This document shows positions 6,684 to 10,212 of a stretch of DNA of 10,212 nt, one piece after another. The position numbers were made by a program, and so were the translations under genes. The notes beneath the pieces are model-generated. The model had not been told where the DNA came from, made no database searches, and worked only from the letters and a program-made list of their open reading frames with translations. The stretch's first letter is position 1; every line of letters starts with the position of its first letter. This stretch comes from Lutispora sp. (GTDB taxonomy: Bacteria > Bacillota > Clostridia > Lutisporales > Lutisporaceae), in assembly GCA_030834765.1 (NCBI GenBank), contig JAUQXG010000134.1:1-10212 (forward strand). The letters are read 5' to 3'.

Positions 6684-7595
6684 ATGATTCGAATACTTGT
6701 AACAGATGGTATGGATAAGTCTGGAGTTGAGAAATTAACAAGCGCTGGCTTTGAAGTAGTGCAGCAATTTTTTGAGCCAGAAGATCTAAAAGAACAAATC
6801 AAGAACTTTGATGTAATAGTAGTTCGTTCGGCAACTAAGGTTAGACAGCCGATTATTGATGCAGCACTTGAGACAAAGAGACTTAAACTTGTTATTAGAG
6901 GCGGAGTTGGAGTTGACAATATAGATGTGGATTATGCCAGACTGAACGGCATTACGGTAACAAATACGCCAAATGCCAGCAGCGCTGCTGTTGCAGAATT
7001 AGTATTAGGTCATATGTTCTGCTTAGCTAGATACATACATATCTCAAATGTAACAATGAGAGAAGGCAAGTGGAATAAAAAGAATTATGAAGGTATAGAG
7101 CTAAGCGGAAAAACTTTAGGTCTTGTAGGATTTGGAAGAATTGCCAGAGAAGTTGCAAAAAGAGCCAGTGCTCTTGGCATGAAGGTTATATATTCTGATA
7201 TATGCGGTGAAATGCCTGGCTGTGATGAATTTAAATTCCATAATATGGATGATTTGATTTCAACAGCGGACTTTATTTCATTACATATACCTGCATCAAA
7301 GGACAAAGTTCCAGTAATAGGAGAAAGACAGTTTAATCACATGAAGAATGGTGCTTATATCATAAACTGCGCAAGAGGCGGAATCGTGGACGAGCAAGCA
7401 TTATTAGATGCTTTAGAATCAGGCAAGGTTGCAGCGGCAGCACTTGATGTATTTGAAGAAGAGCCAACCAAGAATGAAAAACTTTATAAGCATGAAAGAG
7501 TATCCCTTACACCTCATATTGGGGCTTCTACAGTAGAAGCGCAAGAGAGAATAGGCGAAGAAATCGTATCAATCATAATTAAACATTTCGAATAG
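6684..7595 (+). CDS. serA: D-3-phosphoglycerate dehydrogenase, short form without ACT domain
   Basis: A 303-residue D-2-hydroxyacid dehydrogenase. The NAD-binding Rossmann motif GLVGFGRIAREVAKRA is at 146-161, with D172 at the end of the second strand to hold the NAD ribose. The catalytic triad is R231 (NCARGGIVDE), E260 (DVFEEEP) and H278 (TPHIGAS). RGGVGVDNIDV (72-82) is the usual substrate-domain motif. The protein ends right after the catalytic domain, so the regulatory ACT domain of long SerA forms is absent and serine feedback through it is not expected. AGGAGGG (6668-6674) overlaps the stop codon of the preceding gene, and the next gene starts 10 nt after this one, indicating tight co-expression. 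The operon context favours 3-phosphoglycerate over other hydroxyacids. Confidence 0.9.
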   Translation: MIRILVTDGMDKSGVEKLTSAGFEVVQQFFEPEDLKEQIKNFDVIVVRSATKVRQPIIDAALETKRLKLVIRGGVGVDNIDVDYARLNGITVTNTPNASSAAVAELVLGHMFCLARYIHISNVTMREGKWNKKNYEGIELSGKTLGLVGFGRIAREVAKRASALGMKVIYSDICGEMPGCDEFKFHNMDDLISTADFISLHIPASKDKVPVIGERQFNHMKNGAYIINCARGGIVDEQALLDALESGKVAAAALDVFEEEPTKNEKLYKHERVSLTPHIGASTVEAQERIGEEIVSIIIKHFE

Positions 7596-7605
7596 GAGAG
7601 ATAAG

Positions 7606-8853
7606 ATGGCAATATTAAAACCATTTAAAGGAATTAGACCAACAAAAGAGCTTGCGGAGCAAGTTGCTGCACTTCCATATGATGTTATGAATACAGAAGA
7701 AGCTAGGGAAATGGTAAAAGGCAATCCTTATTCCTTTTTACATGTAGACAAGGCAGAGATAGACTTAGATCCTTCTGTTGATCATTATGATAAAATAGTT
7801 TATGAAAAAGCTAGAGACAATATGAGAAAAATGATAGAAGAAGGTACCTTTATACAAGAGAACAAAGAATGCTTCTACATATATAAACAGGTTATGAGCG
7901 GTAGAGCACAGGTAGGCCTTGTTGGATGCACATCTATAGATGATTATATCAACGATATCATAAAAAAGCATGAGCATACAAGAGCTGACAAAGAGCAAGA
8001 TAGGATAAATCATGTTGATTATACAAATGCCAATACTGGACCAATTTTCTTAACTTATAGAGCGAAAGCTGCTGTCAATGAAATAATAAATAACTGGATG
8101 CAAAATCATGAAGCAGTTTACGACTTTATATCAGATGATGGCATTGGACATACTGTTTGGGTGATTAATGATGCAGAATTAAATAAAAAGCTTACAACTG
8201 AGTTTTCAGGAATTGATTATTTATATATAGCAGATGGACATCATCGTTCCGCTTCAGCTGTAAAAGTAGGAATGAAGAGAAGAGCAGAGTTCCCAGAATT
8301 TAATGGTACAGAAGAATTTAACTTCTTCTTATCCGTGCTATTCCCAGATGAACAGCTTTATATCATGGACTACAACAGAGTAGTGAAAGATTTAAACGGA
8401 AATAATGAAGAAGAATTTATGAACAAAATAGCACAAAAATTCACTGTGGCTGAATACAAGGGTGAAGGACAATATAAACCTGAAGGAAAACACACCTTTG
8501 GAATGTATATGGATAAAAAATGGTATAAGCTGACTGCAAAAGAAGATTCATATGATAACAATGATCCTGTTGATAGACTTGACGTATCAATCATGCAAAA
8601 CAACTTGCTTAACCCAATACTAGGAATTCAAGATCCAAGAACTGATACAAGAATAGATTTTGTGGGCGGCATAAGAGGTTTAAAGGAGCTTGAAAGAAGA
8701 GTAGAAGAAGGAATGAAGGTTGCTTTCTCCATGTATCCAACTTCTATAGATGATTTAATGGCTATAGCAGATGCAGGAAAAGTAATGCCTCCAAAATCCA
8801 CATGGTTTGAGCCAAAACTAAGAAGCGGACTATTTATACACGAACTAAAGTAG
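7606..8853 (+). CDS. DUF1015 family protein, possible serine/phosphoserine-handling enzyme
   Basis: A 415-residue protein of full DUF1015 length with no signal peptide or membrane segment. Conserved-looking blocks are LPYDVMNTEEAREMVKGNPYSFLHV (23-47), IKKHEHTRADKEQDRINH (119-136), YIADGHHRSASA (207-218) and DPRTDTRIDFVGG in the last quarter. The family has no function I can state with certainty. The ADGHHR block resembles the motif of ParB/sulfiredoxin-fold proteins, which include the SerK and SbnI free-serine kinases. Because it is the third gene after the aminotransferase and serA, spaced by 10 nt with AGGAG overlapping the serA stop codon, I infer a role in phosphoserine/serine interconversion or regulation. 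No phosphoserine phosphatase gene is in the window. It is the last gene before a terminator. Confidence 0.9.
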   Translation: MAILKPFKGIRPTKELAEQVAALPYDVMNTEEAREMVKGNPYSFLHVDKAEIDLDPSVDHYDKIVYEKARDNMRKMIEEGTFIQENKECFYIYKQVMSGRAQVGLVGCTSIDDYINDIIKKHEHTRADKEQDRINHVDYTNANTGPIFLTYRAKAAVNEIINNWMQNHEAVYDFISDDGIGHTVWVINDAELNKKLTTEFSGIDYLYIADGHHRSASAVKVGMKRRAEFPEFNGTEEFNFFLSVLFPDEQLYIMDYNRVVKDLNGNNEEEFMNKIAQKFTVAEYKGEGQYKPEGKHTFGMYMDKKWYKLTAKEDSYDNNDPVDRLDVSIMQNNLLNPILGIQDPRTDTRIDFVGGIRGLKELERRVEEGMKVAFSMYPTSIDDLMAIADAGKVMPPKSTWFEPKLRSGLFIHELK

Positions 8854-8882
8854 CTGAATTAAATAAAGAAAACATAACAGAT

Positions 8883-8962
8883 GGGATAAGGGAAACTATT
8901 TATTTTCAAGTATTGAAGCCAATATTGAAAGTGAAATACAAGTACCTTATCCCTTATTTTTT
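8883..8962 (+). terminator. Terminator of the serine operon with a long branched stem
   Basis: GGGATAAGG (8883-8891) pairs with CCTTATCCC (8945-8953) and is followed by TTATTTTTT (8954-8962). The 53-nt interior also folds: AGTATTG (8930-8936) with CAATATT (8940-8946 region shifted into 8939-8945) around AAGC, inside a TATTTTCA/TGAAATA pairing. It starts 29 nt after the DUF1015 stop. The outer stem and T-run are clear; the exact inner base positions are approximate. Confidence 0.7.
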
Positions 8963-9073
8963 ATCATCACTAGAGTTAATTATCAAATTGGTAGGAGAAA
9001 AAAGAGATTCGTAAAAATTCTTTTACTCATAGAAAAGGTAGTATATTAGATAACTATAAAATAATATTTAGTG

Positions 9074-9209
9074 TTTTACCATACTTGTTTACGATATTTT
9101 ATAGATGATATTTTATAAGAGTAAAATATGACTATGCTAGTATTTCAAAGCGTTTGAGACATAATCCAAATATTATTATATTGTATGCATATACAAAGGT
9201 ATGGTAAAA
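9074..9209. repeat. Inverted repeat bracketing the LivK-like promoter
   Basis: TTTTACCATAC (9074-9084) is the exact reverse complement of GTATGGTAAAA (9199-9209). The pairing extends through TTGT (9085-9088) and ACAA (9193-9196) with a two-base AG bulge. The arms lie about 65 bp before the -35 box and just after the predicted start. They could be two operator sites for a looping repressor, or the closing stem of a structured element. Confidence 0.6.
9154..9182 (+). promoter_or_regulatory. Predicted promoter of the LivK-like gene
   Basis: TTGAGA (9154-9159), a 17-nt spacer and TATATT (9177-9182), each five of six to consensus. Transcription would start near 9189, giving a leader of about 120 nt. 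Confidence 0.5.
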
Positions 9210-9310
9210 TGAATAAAGATTAAGAATATTATAAAAACTTGCGAAAGGGAGTGAAGTTTAGAAGTTTTCTTGATTTTGGATATGGAGTATATTTTGGAGG
9301 AGGAGTTAGT

Positions 9311-10212
9311 TTGAAGAGGTTTGGTAAAAGAATTTGTTTGGTTATGGCACTAGTATTTGTGTTATCCACATTACTTACAGGATGCGCACCGAAGGAAACA
9401 ACAGCACCAGTAGGGGAAACAACAGCACCAGCTAGCGATGTAATCAGAATAGGAGTATTTGAACCAATGACAGGAGCCAATGCAGCAGGAGGAGCACTAG
9501 AAGTTGAAGGAATTAAACTAGCAAACAAACTATTCCCAGAAGTATTAGGCAAGAAGGTAGAGCTAGTAATAGTTGATAACAAATCAGACAAAGTAGAAGC
9601 AGCAAGTGCAGCAGCTAGATTAGTAGAAAAAGAAAAAGTTACAGCAATCATAGGAAGCTGGGGAAGCTCACTTTCTATGGCAGCAGGAGATATCGTTAAA
9701 AATGCAAAAGTTCCAGCAGTGGGAGCATCATGTACAAACCCACTTGTAACAAAAGGCAATGATTATTATTTTAGAGTATGTTTTATAGATCCATTCCAAG
9801 GAACTGTTATGGCAAACTATGCATATAGCAAGCTAGGAGCTAAAAAAGCGGCAATCGTACAAGAAGTATCAAACGATTATGCAATAGGACTTGCAAAATT
9901 CTTTACAGATTCATTTAAACAGCTAACAGGAGATCAAAACTGCATAATAGAAGTATCAAACTATAATACAGGAGATCAAGACTTTACAGCACAACTTACA
10001 AATATAAAAGCGAAGAATCCAGATGTAATATTTGCACCAGGAAACTTCACAGAATCATCCTTAGTAATTAAACAAGCAAGACAATTAGGAATAACAGTAC
10101 CAATCATAGGTGGAGACACATGGGAAACACCAGAGTTCATAGATATAGGAAAAGAAGCAGTAGAAGGAGCAGTATTTTCAACCTTCTTTGATTCACAAAA
10201 CCCAATCAATGA
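9311..10212 (+). CDS. LivK-like ABC transporter substrate-binding lipoprotein, open at right edge
   Basis: The frame from TTG at 9311 stays open to the window end (300 codons seen). Residues 1-25 form a lipoprotein signal peptide: MKRFGKR, a hydrophobic core, then lipobox L-T-G-C25. A short linker follows with the repeat ETTAPVG-ETTAPAS. The mature part begins IRIGVFEPMTGANAAGG and continues with EGIKLANKLFPEVLGKKVELVIVDNKSD, AAARLVEKEKVTAIIGSWGSS, AVGASCTNPLVT, YYFRVCFIDPFQG and PDVIFAPGNFTESSLVIKQARQLGI. This is the type I periplasmic-binding fold of branched-chain amino-acid binding proteins (LivJ/LivK, Peripla_BP_6). It should be tethered outside the membrane and feed an ABC importer encoded downstream. 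GGAGGAGGAG (9296-9305) is 5 nt before the TTG; an in-frame GTG at 9251 would bury the signal peptide. Codons are strongly A-ending (GCA, GGA, ACA, GTA), suggesting high expression. Confidence 0.9.
   Translation, partial: MKRFGKRICLVMALVFVLSTLLTGCAPKETTAPVGETTAPASDVIRIGVFEPMTGANAAGGALEVEGIKLANKLFPEVLGKKVELVIVDNKSDKVEAASAAARLVEKEKVTAIIGSWGSSLSMAAGDIVKNAKVPAVGASCTNPLVTKGNDYYFRVCFIDPFQGTVMANYAYSKLGAKKAAIVQEVSNDYAIGLAKFFTDSFKQLTGDQNCIIEVSNYNTGDQDFTAQLTNIKAKNPDVIFAPGNFTESSLVIKQARQLGITVPIIGGDTWETPEFIDIGKEAVEGAVFSTFFDSQNPIN
9394..9431 (+). repeat. In-frame tandem repeat in the lipoprotein linker
   Basis: A 17-bp identical sequence (9394-9410 and 9415-9431) with a 21-bp period encodes ETTAP twice. 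It lies in the flexible linker just after the lipidated cysteine, so copy number may vary by slippage without harm to the fold. Confidence 0.7.

Larger units (their letters stand above)
8963..9310. other. AT-rich intergenic region before the LivK-like gene
   Basis: No gene is seen in about 350 bases. The region holds a small hairpin GTAAAA/TTTTAC (9011-9026), a tandem 11-bp direct repeat GATATTTTATA (9093-9103 and 9107-9117), an 8-bp stem ATATTTTA/TAAAATAT (9108-9129), an inverted repeat at 9074-9088 and 9193-9209, and a predicted promoter at 9154-9182. A four-codon frame at 9209 is too short to call. I recognise no riboswitch class. Confidence 0.5.

Noticed and set aside
6584..6919. A 111-codon open frame on the minus strand across the aminotransferase/serA junction.
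   Set aside because: It overlaps two well-supported genes and their ribosome site, and its translation has no recognisable domain.
9093..9117. Tandem GATATTTTATA repeat considered as a CRISPR or origin-like iteron array.
   Set aside because: Only two copies of an 11-bp AT-rich unit with a 14-bp period; far too few and too simple for either.
9251..9310. An in-frame GTG start 20 codons upstream for the LivK-like gene.
   Set aside because: Its ribosome-like AAAGGGA directly abuts the GTG and the extension would move the lipoprotein signal away from the N-terminus.
9229..9759. A 176-codon open frame on the minus strand.
   Set aside because: It lies opposite the lipoprotein gene and arises from its A-ending codon bias; it is low-complexity in Ala/Ser/Thr and has no ribosome site.

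Overview
The window looks like chromosomal DNA of a low-GC Gram-positive anaerobe, most likely a member of the Clostridia. Reasons: A/T-rich codon use (AGA, ATA, GGA, GCA), strong AAGGAGG-type ribosome sites, TTG and GTG starts, Rho-independent terminators with T-tracts, and a gene set (YyaL-type thioredoxin-fold protein, HHE hemerythrin, NUDIX hydrolase, class V aminotransferase/short SerA/DUF1015 operon, LivK-type lipoprotein) typical of that group. Genus cannot be decided from the sequence alone.

Left part (1-2040): the 3' end of an alpha/beta hydrolase gene closed by a terminator; a 5' fragment of a DUF255/YyaL-like gene that stops just before its CxxC motif; then a self-contained divergent pair, a flavodoxin-like gene on the minus strand and a TetR-type regulator gene on the plus strand. 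The pair shares one palindromic operator that covers both predicted -10 boxes. A 20-bp direct repeat with one mismatch (690-709 and 1933-1952), containing the near-palindrome GCCAGGC, brackets the pair. This part looks like a small rearranged or acquired module.

Middle part (2038-5430): a full-length DUF255/YyaL-like gene behind a 32-bp near-perfect palindrome, followed 16 nt later by an HHE hemerythrin gene. They probably form a redox- or oxygen-related two-gene operon. A 22-bp perfect inverted repeat ends this operon and also the convergent NUDIX (CoA-pyrophosphatase-like) gene, whose stop codon lies inside the repeat.

Right part (5469-8962): a tight three-gene operon encoding a class V aminotransferase, a short ACT-less 3-phosphoglycerate dehydrogenase and a DUF1015 protein. 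The first two carry out the first two steps of the phosphorylated serine pathway. The DUF1015 protein carries an ADGHHR motif like that of ParB/SerK-fold proteins and sits where a phosphoserine phosphatase or serine kinase would be expected. This is the most interesting functional lead in the window.

Right edge (8963-10212): a 350-base AT-rich regulatory region with a predicted promoter bracketed by an inverted repeat, then a branched-chain amino-acid-type ABC transporter substrate-binding lipoprotein that runs off the window. No CRISPR array, tRNA, rRNA, transposase or phage gene was seen. I found no clear multi-gene defence system.
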